Of a stretch of 64,000 bases of DNA, positions 22,048 to 32,240 are shown one piece after another. Position 1 is the stretch's first letter. Each line of letters begins with the position of its first letter. Source of the stretch: Mermis nigrescens (lineage: Eukaryota; Nematoda; Enoplea; Mermithida; Mermithidae); NCBI GenBank assembly GCA_036768485.1, contig JAVLUZ010000338.1:186001-250000 (forward strand). The letters are read 5' to 3'. The position numbers and the translations under genes are program-made. The notes beneath the pieces were generated by a model. It made no database searches, was not told the DNA's origin, and saw only the letters and a program-made list of their open reading frames with translations.

Positions 22048-23101
22048 ATGAATCAAATTTAGGAGGGTAATCACGCCACCGCACTAATTAATCAGTTCTT
22101 CCTGCTTGCTTTCTTGTTTTTAAAATTTTCCCAATGATAAACACATCTTTGGCAGATGTATTAATTTTTTGCATTTCTGTTTCATAGAAAATACCCTCCA
22201 ATTTTTCACCCATCTGATCTTCTAGTGAGTAAATGGGGGAGTGTGTGCAAATCTCTCTTTCACTATTAAAAATTCTTCAGTCCAGTTTGGCCAAAATCCT
22301 TTTTTGAATGTACGTTTGACTTTACTTATTTGAACCTTATTGCCTATATCAAATTTGAACTTTTCAGGCTCGCCGCAAGGCTCCTATTCTTAACGCTTTA
22401 TTCAAAATTTATTGTTCATTCTTTTCACTAACATTTGATGGAGCCATACCGATAGTTCTGTTAACAGAATTATTTTAATTTTTCACAAGTTTATCTATTA
22501 TATCAATGTACTTATATGTGTTATTACGTGTAAAGAAACATATTTTTTCTTTCAAGGTTCTATTGAAATGTTTGATTACGCTAGCTTTCATTTCACTTTT
22601 AGTTGCAAAAAAACTCACATCTTTTGATTTTAGATAACTTTGAAATTCCTTGTTTATAAATTCCTAGCCAGCATCTGTTTGAAGTTTGCATGGTTTTCGG
22701 CCTGATTAGCGCAAAATTGACTTGAATGCTTCAAGCACCTCTTTTGAATTTTTTGTCTTTAAAGGTACAGACCGGGCATATTTCGAAAAAATGTCTATAC
22801 AATCTAACAAATACTCATACCCGTCATTATGATCAGCCATAGATTGCAAGTCTACCAGATCCCCCTGCCACTGCTCATCCATAGCACTCACAATAACTTT
22901 ATTTCGCTTATAGTGTTTTAAAACTGGCCTGTGCAATGAATATGCTGGTTGTTTGGCCAGCCACGCACGTACCTGTTCAAGTTTTATGTGTGGATTGTAC
23001 TTACGGGCACAAGTGTAAAGCTGATGTGCTCCACAGTAGACAGTTTTTGGATCGTAGTATAGTTTATTTAACACCTTATTAATTTTTAAATTTTGATGCA
23101 T
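22048..23101 (-). pseudogene. Polinton integrase with chromodomain (A)
   Basis: Retroviral-type integrase for element insertion. The first 131 residues are open: a zinc-binding-type N-terminal part (LYYDPKT, GAHQLYT), then VSAMDEQWQGDLVDLQSM with the first catalytic Asp at about residue 81, then CIDIFSKYAR. After a stop, the frame continues LQTDAG with the second Asp. The position of the catalytic Glu reads VIKHFNRTLK, so it is Lys here. The C-terminus shows the LEDQMGEKLEGIFYE linker and a chromodomain, LVRWRDYPPKFDS. Several stops and the Glu-to-Lys change make it inactive. Confidence 0.82.
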
Positions 23102-23210
23102 GCTACACCAATATCAGTACTTATACATGTCAAGATGACACAACCTTGGGCTTTTTTTATTTATTCAAACAAACAACATATTTACACCACCATATTAACT
23201 TTATGAATGA

Positions 23211-23504
23211 TCACATTATCATACAAATGCTCCCACATATTTTCACATTAATGTCAAAATTTTGCCACAATTTGTACAATGCTTCATATTCACGATTCGC
23301 ATTGCATTTTTTCAAGGTCAATACAAATGTCCAAAATGCTTTCCTGTCATTGAGACGCCGTTCATCCTTAAACTCATCCGTAAGCTGCGTCCAGAAGCAG
23401 TTGCCAATACGTTCCACCTTTTGAACAGTAATATAGCAGGATGCTGCTTTGTCAACCAGTTTGTTCACAAAATGGTGATATGCCAATTCACCAGGTGATG
23501 ACAT
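23211..23504 (-). CDS. Conserved 97-residue Polinton protein (A)
   Basis: Intact frame starting MSSPGELAYHHFVNKLVDKA. It is helical and charged, with EYEALYKLWQNFD near residue 75 and a hydrophobic ICGSICMIM end. I recognise no family. The same gene, frameshifted, is at 30112-30397 in Polinton B, also between the zinc-ribbon gene and integrase. Being open here while its neighbours are broken may be chance, given its short length. Confidence 0.55.
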   Translation of the reverse strand: MSSPGELAYHHFVNKLVDKAASCYITVQKVERIGNCFWTQLTDEFKDERRLNDRKAFWTFVLTLKKCNANREYEALYKLWQNFDINVKICGSICMIM

Positions 23505-23618
23505 TATGAGTGTATAGCAGTAATTATAGCTGATAAAAATGATATAGCCTCAGACAGCACATATGACTATTCATGTTCCTGCTCATATTTATAGACTTTA
23601 GTTCTTTTTGGTCTATTC

Positions 23619-23948
23619 TTCTTCCTTCATTTTAGCCTTTTCTTCCTCCTTTGCATGCTCCGCATAGCGTATCAAAACATGAGTACCAGCTTCTTACATT
23701 GCCCTATTAAACTCACAGCATTGAGGGCACATTAGCACTGTTGCATGCCACCTGCCTCCATTAGTTTCAAAAAAGTTGTATTCCAATGAATTCTTTTGGC
23801 AGTAGTAACACAGATGAATCATTAATAGGAACATAGGGCACTCCAAGTTCCACCCGCACAGTTGGATGGGTGGCCTGATTGACCTCCCATACGGTTTCTT
23901 CTCTTCATTGACGTGAGGTTGTTTGTTTGATTCTTTAATCTCTTCCAT
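23619..23948 (-). pseudogene. Small zinc-ribbon Polinton protein (A)
   Basis: Starts MEEIKESNKQPHVNEEKKPY, with PIQLCGWNLECPMF and then two cysteine pairs, HLCYYCQKN and LMCPQCCEF, about 35 residues apart, as in a zinc ribbon. A TAG interrupts after NRAM. The matching frame continues EAGTHVLIRYAEHAKEEEKA to about 23619. Copy B has the same gene without that stop but split by a Penelope element. A likely homologue is in copy E. Function unknown; a small metal-binding nucleic-acid or processivity factor would fit. Confidence 0.6.
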
Positions 23949-23959
23949 TATTTTAGAAT

Positions 23960-24659
23960 AACTGTTACTTTATAAGCAGCTCCCTTATTTATAGATTCTT
24001 TCACCTTCAAGACATTTCATTTCAGATTGAGTCTTGCTACATAGAACTAAGAAATAGCAGAAGTCTTTGATAATTTACTTAGTCTAAAGTAGTGTAAAAA
24101 GTGTGGGTGACTCAAAAAGCAAAAAATGGGGGGTCGCTGTGCCAGACAAATTCAGCCAAAAACCCAAAAAACGACTAGAAAAAATTAGATATAATAATAG
24201 TAATTGCTGCCATTGGTTGGTGCAAATACCGTAAGCTGCTTTGCCTCGTCAAGGCTGACAGCTTGAACCAGTCTTACCTAACTCCCGGTGATTGGTCGGT
24301 CACATGGCACTGGTTGGTCAGTTGGTCACATGACACGGGTTGGTCTTCTAGGGGCGCAAGAGGGGACCCTAAAATGGTCCCCATGGCTCTGCTCCTTTCC
24401 CAGGGCTGCTCCCTGCCCCCGACTTTTTGACTAGGGCTGCTCCCTAAACCCATAACCAATCCCCTAGGTTAGCTCCCTTCTTATGGGTGTTCCCTGACCC
24501 CTGTGGCTCCAATTCACTGAAAGTCGGTCCTATCAACACAGGTACCACGTTGTGACTTGTTGGCTATCTTATAACACGGGCTATGCTTTATTTAAGAGCT
24601 GCCCATCTTATAACGGGCTATGCTTCATCATTAGATCCAGGCTCATAGGTATAACTACT
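23960..24659. repeat. Terminal region of Polinton A
   Basis: Non-coding. It is shared in direct orientation with 32640-33256: GATTGGTCGGTCACATGGCA-like, TGGCTCTGCTCCTTTC, repeated GGGCTGCTCCCT, AACACAGGTACC and TTGGCTATCTTATAACA blocks follow in the same order. Both end at GGTATAACTACT. Read from the gene side this is an AGTAGTTATACC terminus, and Polinton ends usually begin AG. The opposite inverted end was not found. Confidence 0.7.
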
Positions 24660-24944
24660 TGTGGTCTACCCCTTTTTTATCAACTGTAGGCGTTGGTATC
24701 AATTGAATGCTAATTGGTTCATTTGCTGCTTTTTGTCTTTGTTCCTCTAAAACTGTCTGTGTGTGCATCACATCTACATAGATTTTTGCTTTGTGCTCAT
24801 CATCATGTTTTTTACTTTTGAGAATTTTTCCTTTTCTGTTTCTAAATCTACCTGTGCTTTAACTAATGGATCTTCAGTGATTTTTGATTTTTTTAAGTAG
24901 AGATTGTTAAAACTCATCAGGTATGACAAACATTTTGCGGACAT
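24660..24944 (-). pseudogene. Polinton conserved coiled protein, N-terminal part (B)
   Basis: Starts MNVRKMFVIPDEF, one stop, QSLLKK, then after a frame change EDPLVKAQVDLETEKEKFSK and later VMHTQTVLEEQRQKAANEP. This is the short VP-type N-terminus plus helical LD.EM..IL...Y.QVL.RY pattern of a widespread Polinton gene that precedes the capsid-associated proteins. The frame runs into the terminus of Polinton A, so the C-terminal half is absent. The homologue in Polinton D (54947-55604) retains the C-terminal part. Confidence 0.5.
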
Positions 24945-25223
24945 TCATTTTTTCAAAACATTCTTGAAGAGCCAAAAATAAATTAGAAATGAATTCCGCA
25001 GATTCCTTTTCCAAAATTTTTGTTTATCCGTTTTACAAGTTTTGGGCAGTGCTAACAAGTACAAACTTGTATCAAACTTTTGACAAAAATCTGATTGTTT
25101 TGCACAGAAAGTACCGTTTAGTAAATGTCTAACAGTTTGTGTAAGCACTGAAAAAAATTCTGTTGGCACTTGCCTAATTAGCGTGACTCTTAATCTTTTT
25201 GATGTATTTTTGTCACCCAGCAA
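24945..25223 (-). CDS. Small basic/hydrophobic Polinton protein (B)
   Basis: A 92-codon frame beginning MLGDKNTSKRLRVTLIRQVP, with EFFSVLTQTVRHLLNGTF, then KTCKTDKQKFWKRNLRNSFL. It resembles the short Polinton protein with a basic middle and hydrophobic tail (GGFL.ALL in most copies; see 55621-55962 in Polinton D) that has been compared with small adenoviral core proteins. It lies between ATPase and coiled gene, and its stop overlaps the start of the latter. The tail here is degenerate. Confidence 0.45.
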   Translation of the reverse strand: MLGDKNTSKRLRVTLIRQVPTEFFSVLTQTVRHLLNGTFCAKQSDFCQKFDTSLYLLALPKTCKTDKQKFWKRNLRNSFLIYFWLFKNVLKK

Positions 25224-25300
25224 TTTAAAGTACAGTTCACTTATTTGAATCTCTGTTTTTGCTTTAGACGTTGTTTTTTGACTTTTTTAAATTAATTCAC

Positions 25301-25961
25301 TCATATTTTTGAACATGGACGCCATATGACCATTGGACATTCATCAACAAAAATATTGGTTCGAAGACAATCCTGGAGCCAATTAGCAAAGACATCCACA
25401 AGTAGGTAATTATAAGGTTTTTCTTCCATTGCTTTTTGATACGCTATTTTCAGCGGACCCTTACCTCCATCAAGCTGATGATTTAGAGTTTCAAGAACAT
25501 TCAAATGAGTTGTTTTGGTTAAAATGAAATAGTGTGTGTTCCTGTTGATTGTCATTGCCATTGGTCCTTTAAAAAACAAATTCTGGGTTATGAATAAATT
25601 TATCATGGTTTCGAGATGACCATACATGGTAAAAAGACGAGCAAAATCTTTGTTTTTGACAGCTGTGTCAGCTAAATCATTGGCTATACATACATTTACT
25701 TTTTCATTGTCAATACTCTTTTCAATTTTTTCCTTGTTTAAGCCTTGGGAAAATGTGATTTTGGAGAATTTGGTTAGAAAATCTTTAAAAAGGGTCTGCC
25801 AAATATTATAAAAGTATAAAAATTTTTCCCCTTTTCATTTTAAATGGCCACTGTCTTAAAAGTTTTTGCAAAAACCATGTCTTCCTGCTCCCCATTGCCC
25901 CTATTATAACAAAATTGGCAGGGGTGCATAAAAATTGAATGTCTTGACTAATTTCTTCCAT
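25301..25961 (-). pseudogene. Polinton genome-packaging ATPase (FtsK/HerA type) (B)
   Basis: ATP-driven motor expected to load DNA into capsids. Starts MEEISQDIQFLC, then FVIIGAMGSRKTWFLQKLLR. This is a P-loop in which the last glycine of G....GKT has become arginine. After a stop/frame break near 25805 the frame continues CIANDLADTA (Walker B region, acidic residue present but atypical), LFTMYGHLETMINLFITQNL and a long C-terminal part ending CSKI. The LFT...H......ITQNLF segment is typical of Polinton and virophage ATPases. Inactive as read. Confidence 0.78.
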
Positions 25962-26032
25962 CACTCGCAAATTGAAACTTTAATTCTCAATAGTTTTTTA
26001 AACCAGTCACAAATCAATTTATCATTTAACGA

Positions 26033-26452
26033 TCAATTATTTGAAAAGTAGCATAAAATGCTATTCATAGTGTAATTTTGAGAAAGCTTATACACTGCAA
26101 AGAGGCAGTACATACCGCATATGGACAAAAAGTCGGACTGCAGCGCTTTTTTCACCCCCACAACATACTGATGGGGGTAAGATGAAAATGATGAAAAGCA
26201 TAGAATGACTTTTTCTAAACATTTTCCATACTCTTTAGGCTCTTCTCAAAAACTGTCAAAAAATATAATTTTTCCATTTGCGGGTTTGCAGAAGATAACC
26301 CAATGCATCCCTGCACCACATGTAGTATTCACAATAATATAAAACGATTGCTCATTTTTGTCAATTTTTAGGTCATACACCTCATTGCATGAAAAGACGC
26401 CTTAGAAATGCCTATCAAATTGGGCTAACGCTCTCAGCTGACCGGTATTCAT
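26033..26452 (-). pseudogene. Adenain-like cysteine protease (B)
   Basis: A maturation protease of the adenovirus/Polinton type. Starts MNTGQLRALAQFDRHF, one stop, GVFSCNE, then GMHWVIFCKP (catalytic His), IIFFDSF (acidic residue) and, after a further stop, ALQSDFLSICGMYCLFAV with Gln before the catalytic Cys. The Gln and SxxCG.YC block is diagnostic. Two internal stops. It begins a few bases after the capsid gene stop and ends shortly before ATPase, so capsid, protease and ATPase form one packed block. Confidence 0.8.
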
Positions 26453-26456
26453 GAAT

Positions 26457-27896
26457 TCAAGGTATATAGCCGAGCATAGGTGGGCAGCACCAAAATTCTG
26501 GGGGGTGAAAAAATTGTTAAAGGTCAAAAAATGGCCTCAAAAGTGGTCGTATGGCAAAAAAACACCATTTCTTGACGTTTTCATCAAGCTTTATCCAATG
26601 GCATCAAAAAATTGCTAAAAAAGCAAAAAAAAAATTTTCTGGGGGGGAGGGGTATTTCATCTTCTGGGGGTGTATCCCCCCAAACCCCCACACCCATGTG
26701 TGTAGCCGAGCATTACATTTCTGTGGTGATCTATACCTATAGAATTATCCCACAACATGTAGAAGAACAATGTACAGTAATCACCAAAAGCAGTTGCGGG
26801 CCATTGCCCTGTAAACATAATTACCCCATTAGATTTTGCGGGTATACCCCCTTCTTCAGGGTTCACATCAAAAGACAGAATCTGATGACCTTCATGTAAA
26901 AAATTGTCAAAAGATATTCCAGTGTCCGAGTCCGTGTAAAGTTTTTGAATTATTCTTAGCGAGTTCATTAACCTGTACTTGAGCACTAATACATTTTCTT
27001 AATGATTACAAAAACGGATTTGCTGTATAAGAGCCTAAAACAGAAGATGACTTTACTAGTGTAATAATAATCAAGCCGGGTATTTGACCACTATTTAAAA
27101 CAAAATTAGATGAATGGGTTTGAGCAGGTGCTAGTTGTGTACTCCTTACTGTAGCACAATTGATAGGGTACAATGCAGGTTTTTGTTGTAGGGAATGCTC
27201 TATACCTAAAATTAAACTACTAGATATATACATGCGCCTGACTTTCAGCATAATTTTCATAATTATTATTTTTTCACTAGGTGTTGCTGCCCTTGAAAGC
27301 AAATGGAATGATGTAGGAGCGGGCACTAAAGTTAAAGAAAATTTCTACACCCGGAATGATTAATTTCAATTGCAGTAAAAAATCACAGTGTATTTGTCCT
27401 GCCATTTCAACAACATTGCTTCCTGCAATTTGGCTATGCGTTTATCAAATGCAGGGTTACTTCCTGCTACAGTAGCATTAGACATACCCATTTGCTCCTT
27501 GTAAAACATTTGTGGTATACCTACTGCCCCATTTTTAGCAGCTGAGGATTAGGTGTAATTTGTTTCTATATAAGCCCTATACAGATTTGTGTTAGTTGCT
27601 TGACTAACTATCACATTATTCACTTTTAATACAATATTGCAAAAAAGTGCGTGCAATGTAAAGTTAATGGGTGTTATGTGGGCTGCTTCATCTAATTTTG
27701 ATCCATCCACTTTAACTACTTTTGCAGGTATTTTTAACAAAAAGTTGGGGTCCATAAACTGTGTTCACAATATGGGAATATCAAATTGAATTGGTTCTTC
27801 TGTTATTAATGGACCTATAGGATAATACTCAACTTCATTTTTAGCTACAATAGAAACAGCCTGTTTTTCAACAATTTCTGCCTTATTTTTCAACAT
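26457..27896 (-). pseudogene. Polinton major capsid protein, F54H12.2-like (B)
   Basis: Double-jelly-roll capsid protein. The start at 27896 (MLKNKAEIVEK) leads into NEVEYYPIGPLI, ITPINFTLHALFCNIVLKVN and NTNLYRAYIET, the conserved N-terminal strands (VNL.LHSLF.QVDV.LN, YPYRAY.E). Later blocks read NVVEMAGQIHCDFL, FDNFLHEGHQILSFDVNP and, at the end, IDHHRNVML (family norm ID..RNV..DY). The gene has frameshifts near 27545, 27325 and 27000. A family A MITE sits in its last codons (26475-26702), after which the final residues and stop follow. Confidence 0.75.
26475..26702 (+). mobile_element. Family A hAT-like MITE inserted in the capsid gene
   Basis: TAGCCGAG flanks both sides (26467-26474 and 26703-26710), a perfect 8-bp duplication. 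The intact empty-site reading frame of the capsid gene is visible on either side, so the insertion is later than the Polinton. Confidence 0.95.
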
Positions 27897-27989
27897 ATTT
27901 AGAATTTCTCAATGCAAATAGATGATGCAATTTTTTAGATCTACTTTGCCTATTTACAGACTTTCTACATTGTCATTTCTTTTTCTTAT

Positions 27990-28142
27990 TTAGAAACTTT
28001 TTATTCCCTCACCTACATTTGGGGGTCTTTTTGTCTTTTGTTTTATGTACTGTCTTACAGCAACTGGTGCTTTTTGGGGTTTGGCAGTAGTCATCATCAT
28101 GATTGCTGATGGTTGACATGCAGAAAAAGGTTGAATAGACAT
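27990..28142 (-). CDS. Small basic Polinton protein (B)
   Basis: Fifty codons starting MSIQPFSACQPS and containing TAKPQKAPVAVRQYIKQKTK. Counterpart of 21100-21248 in copy A, in the same place between minor and major capsid genes. Basic; no family recognised. Confidence 0.5.
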   Translation of the reverse strand: MSIQPFSACQPSAIMMMTTAKPQKAPVAVRQYIKQKTKRPPNVGEGIKSF

Positions 28143-28149
28143 TTTTTAC

Positions 28150-28888
28150 AATATTGCAGATCTTTTTAAGTGCAACTGTAGAATGATTGGATCCGACAGC
28201 AAAAAACTATAGTTGTCTGTATTTTTTATAGCCATAGATATCGATGATACTTAGCTTTGAAGTACTTTATAATAGGATACATTTTCATATTTATAGCTTA
28301 TGAGATGTGACGTTGGCTGAAAGACATCCACCTAGATTATTTGAGAACAATATGCACTGGGTACAGCAAGATCAGATTTGACAAAAAAGACGGGGTAGAT
28401 CCAAACACGACGCTCACCCCTGATGACAAATAGTGTAGTGGGGAACAGGTTTGGGTAAATTGTGTCCATATTTAAACCCAATAATTCTGTCAAGTAAGGC
28501 AAATTTATCTGAACTTGAGTGTTTTTAATATTAAGAATTGCTTAATTATCAGGTGTAATACTCAGGTGAATTTCATTCTGAATACTTTCTGGTAATGCCT
28601 GATTAAACATACGTACCAAATCTGCAATGCTAGATGGATAATTTTTTGGTTCAATATCAAATTTTTCCATAATCATTTGTTGTCAGGTCTATCAGGCAAA
28701 ATATAACTTACAGAATTTGAGGTCGTAAAAGGTGATTTTAGAATAATTTGTTTTACACCCATTTCCCATTTGCCTGTAAATTCTAAGAGCTTTTTCAGCT
28801 GGAGAGTATACATTCCATTGTTTTTCATAGCCTTTGTAGATTCGAAAAATAGATAAAAGTCACAAGGACCTGTTCTGAAATCATCCAT
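28150..28888 (-). pseudogene. Polinton minor-capsid-type protein (B)
   Basis: Starts MDDFRTGPCDFYLFFESTKA, then MYTLQLKKLLEFTGKWEMGV, the WEVG-like strand of the family. After a frame change near 28673 it reads MFNQALPESIQNEIHLSITP. A late stop and frame changes follow, then the CSQ..VDVFQP and SYYKVLQS blocks shared with copy A. This copy keeps the KWEMGVKQIILKSPF stretch that copy A has lost. Broken. Confidence 0.65.
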
Positions 28889-28921
28889 TTCGATTGTTAT
28901 AACGTATCTATGACTTTATAT

Positions 28922-29996
28922 TTATAAGTTCACAACATTTGACACCCATGAGTCAAATTTAGGAGGGTAACCACGCCACTGCACTAAATAATCAGTTTTT
29001 CCTACTTGCTTCCTCATTTTTGATATTGACTCAATAATAAACACATCTTTAGCAGACATATCAATTTTCTGCATTTCAGTTTCATAGAAAATACCCTCCA
29101 ATTTTTCGCCCATCTGATCTTCTAGCGTGTAAGCAGGGGGAGTGCGTGCAAATCTTTCTTTTACAACAAAAAATTCTTTAGTCCAGTTTGGCCAAAATCC
29201 TTTTTCAAACGTGTGTTTCACTTTACTTATTTGCACTTTGTCACCTATACTGAATTTAAACTGTATGGGCTTGCCGTGAGGCTCTATTCTATACGCTTTA
29301 TTCAAAATTTTGTGCTCATTTTTTCATTTGCGTTTGATGGAGCCACACCAATAGTTCTATGGACAGAATTATTGTAATTTTTCACAAGTTTATCTATATC
29401 AATATACCTATATGTATTATTATGTGTAAAGAAACACCACATTTTTCTTTTAAAGTTCTATTGAAACGTTCAACAACACTTGCTTTCATTTTGCTTCTTG
29501 TTGTGAAGAAATTCACATCTTTCAATTTCAGAAAATGTTGAAATTCTTTGTTTACAAATTCCTTGCCGGCATCTGTTAGAAGTTTGTACGGTTTTTGGCC
29601 TGACAAATGTAAAATTGACTTAAATGCTTCAAGTACCTCTTTTGAATTTTTGGCCTTTAAAGGTACCGACTTGGCATATTTTGAGAAAATGTCTATACAA
29701 TTCAGCAAATATTTATACCCATCATTATGATCAGCCATAGATTGCAAGTCTACCAAATTACCTTGCCACTGTTCATCCATAGCACTCACAATAACTTTTT
29801 TGCATTTATAGTGTTTTAATAGTGGCTTGTGCAGCTAATATGTAGGCTGTTTAGCCAACCATGCTCGTACCTGTTTGAGTTGAATGCAGGGGTCATACCT
29901 ATGGCTCGGGTGTAAAGCTGATGGGCACCAGAGTATCCAGTTTTTGGATCATAATATAACTTATTTAACACCTTATTCATTTTGATACATGCATTC
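28922..29996 (-). pseudogene. Polinton integrase with chromodomain (B)
   Basis: The N-terminal part is frameshifted (NKVLNKLYYDPKTGYSGAHQ). The core frame 29394-29789 reads MDEQWQGNLVDLQSM, where the first catalytic Asp is Asn, then LLTDAGKEFVNKEF (second Asp) and ASVVERFNRTLKEK (Glu kept). The C-terminal frame 28922-29305 is open for 127 residues. It has VGDKVQISK-type strands, LEDQMGEKLEGIFYETEMQK and a chromodomain ending LVQWRGYPPKFDSWV. Damage differs from copy A, so the two copies decayed independently. Confidence 0.84.
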
Positions 29997-30111
29997 TGCA
30001 CCAATCATCAGTACTTATACATGTGACATGACCTCTTGCTTTTTTCTTTCTTTCATTTATTCAATTCATATTTACAACACCATATTAACTTTATGCATGA
30101 TTGCATTATTG

Positions 30112-30397
30112 TACAAATGCTTCCATATATTTTTTGCGTTATTATCAAAGTTTTGCCACAATTTGTACAATGCTTCATATTCACAATTCAGCATGCATTT
30201 TTTCAAGGTCAGTGCAAATGTTCAGAATGCTTTCCTGTCTTCAAGATGCCATTCATCCTTTACATCCATCTGTAAGCTGCGTTCAGAAGCAGTTGCCAAT
30301 CCGCTCTACCTTCTGTACAATTATGTAGTGGGATGCTGCTTTGTTGACCAGTTTGTTCACAAAATGATGAAACGCCAATTTGCCAGGTGATGACATT
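30112..30397 (-). pseudogene. Conserved 97-residue Polinton protein, frameshifted (B)
   Basis: Starts MSSPGKLAFHHFVNKLVNKA and matches copy A (23211-23504) to VERIGNCF, where a TGA replaces Trp. Beyond this the match continues in other frames to about 30112. Same position between zinc-ribbon and integrase genes. Confidence 0.6.
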
Positions 30398-30596
30398 TTC
30401 AGCAAATTGCAGTAGTTGTAGCAGATAAAAATAATATAGGCTTGGATTGCACATACAACTATTCAGTTTCCTGCTAATATTTATAGACTTTAGTAGTTTG
30501 TTTAGCCTTCTCTTCCTCCTTTACATGCTCCGCATAGTGCATCAGAACACGACCACCAGCTTCTTGTATAGCCCTATTAAACTCACAGCATTGTGG

Positions 30597-31596
30597 GCTT
30601 GGTCTGGACAAAGAGGTAAAAATCAAAGAAGGCTGCAAAGCACCGCATATCTATGGTTCACCAAAGATACACAAGCCAGGAGTACCACTTAGACTGATTG
30701 TCAGTTGCATTGGGACAACTATACATCCTCTGTCAAAATATCTGGTTAAGATACTTAACCCACTGCAGCAGAACATTGCCAGCTCATTGAAGAACAGCAA
30801 CGACTTTGTGGCTAAGATAGAACCAATGGTAATACAGGAAAATACACGGCTAGTCAGCCTAGATGTTGTGAGCCTCTTCACAAGTGTCCCAACTCAGTTG
30901 GCTATAGAATGTGTATTGAATCTGCTTAGACAGGATATTACCCTAGCACAAAGAACAACTATGAGTGCTGAGGTCATTGCCAAACTGGTAGAATATTGTG
31001 TCAGGAGTACTTACTTTCAGCTTGGGGAATATTATTACCAGCAAGTAGATGGGATGTCCATGGGTTCACCATTGTCACCAGTACTGTGCAACCTGTTCAT
31101 GAATGATTTAGAAAAACAGGCACTGCAAACAGCACCATATAAACCTACAATGTGGCTCAGGTACGTTGATGACACATTCATCTTGTGGGATCATGGAGAT
31201 TGGGAGTTAGAAGCTTTCCTCCAGCACATGAATAGTCAAAATCTTGCTATTCAGTTTACCATGGAGAAGGAGGTGGAAGGCACACTGCCTTTCCTGGATG
31301 TACTAGTTAAGAGATCCCATGACCATCTAGAGACATCAGTGTACCGTAAGCCAACACATACAGGTCAATACCTAAACTACCAGTCGAACCATCAGAAATG
31401 CACAAAGGCAGGTATAGTTAGAGGAATGGCCATGAGATGTAGGAGCATATGCCAAACAAATCACAGTAAAGAAGGTGAACATCAGAAAATACTTAAGGAG
31501 TTTCAAGCTAATGGATACCCTGGCCCATTAATTCAAAGAGCCCTACAACTTGCACCCTCAAGGGTGATGCAACTAACTACATTGCAACAGCAGTAG
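30597..31596 (+). pseudogene. Penelope reverse transcriptase (5'-truncated)
   Basis: Open from the element edge. It reads HIYGSPKIHKPGVPLRLIVS, the Penelope-specific start, then RLVSLDVVSLFTSVP with the first catalytic Asp, VDGMSMGSPLSPVLCNLFM, and LRYVDDTFILW with the YVDD active site. It goes on through LPFLDVLV and VYRKPTHTGQYLNYQSNHQ to a stop at 31594-31596. The true N-terminus is missing. A frame change at about 31560-31596 separates it from the endonuclease, which in intact elements is part of the same protein. Otherwise well preserved. Confidence 0.92.
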
Positions 31597-32087
31597 TACC
31601 ATTTAGTGGGGCATTAACCATGAAGCTTAAGCGAGTGTGCAAAGCATATGGAGTGCGCCTTGTGGCAAAGAGTGAAGACACCATCAGAAAAAGACTACAA
31701 AGTGTTGCCCCAAAGAGACCCTTAGATCTACGGCAGGGCATAGTGTATAAAGTACCACTACAATGTGGGAAGGAGTACATTGGGGAAACTGGTAGAAGTC
31801 TTAAGAAAAGACTTGGGGAACATAGGAGTGCACTAAGGAATTTGAAAGAAGAATGGAGTGGGGTTGCTGAACACTGCATAGCATGTGGGTGTAGACCAGA
31901 TTTCGAGCATACATCAATACTCGCAGAAGAAAGCAATGGGTACTGTTGGAAAATACGGGAGACCCTGGAGATGGAGAGGGCTAGTGAGCAGAATGTCGGT
32001 TCAAGAAGTATTGAGATCAGTAGTATATGGAATAGAGCCCTATTGAGGAGAATACACCATGTGGAGAGGCCCTTGGCCCCAGACTAA
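31560..32087 (+). pseudogene. Penelope GIY-YIG endonuclease domain
   Basis: Nicks DNA so that the 3' end can prime copying. From the first Met (31620) the hallmark GIVYKVPLQCGKEYIGETGR is at residues 40-59, then LKKRLGEHR with the catalytic Arg, the CIACGCRP cysteines, and WKIRETLEMERA with the catalytic Glu region. It ends at 32085-32087. It is open in the other frame from about 31560 (YIATAVVPFSGALT), overlapping the end of the reverse transcriptase, so one small indel parts the two domains. Confidence 0.9.
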
Positions 32088-32133
32088 AAATATTATTATG
32101 TTACTTTAAAAGGAACAAATAATATTATACAAC

Positions 32134-32220
32134 TGGCCCAGTGAAGCTCAGTTGGTAAAACCACAGACTCTAGAAATAAATGATACTTAGCTGTAAGGTT
32201 CGATTCCTGGTGCCCACAAC
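32134..32220 (+). other. tRNA-like segment in the Penelope 3' region
   Basis: AGCTCAGTTGGTAAAACC fits a polymerase III A box and GGTTCGATTCC a B box, 48 bases apart. The acceptor arms do not pair and the T stem has a mismatch, so this is not a working tRNA. It may be a tRNA-derived SINE head or a tRNA-like part of the element. Confidence 0.55.
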
Positions 32221-32240
32221 TTCTTATATTCTGTAAGAGC

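Larger units (their letters stand above)
20990..24659 (-). mobile_element. Polinton/Maverick A, 3'-truncated
   Basis: Read on the minus strand from a terminus starting AGTAGTTATACC at 24659. The order is terminal non-coding region, zinc-ribbon gene, conserved 97-residue gene, integrase, minor-capsid-type gene, small basic gene, then the start of the capsid gene cut off by gag. The same order is found in Polinton B, and the DNA sequences align throughout. The terminus lies flush against Polinton B's last gene. Polymerase, protease and ATPase are missing. Confidence 0.82.

Noticed and set aside
32134..32220. Functional tRNA gene
   Set aside because: A and B boxes are present but acceptor ends do not pair and the T stem has a mismatch.
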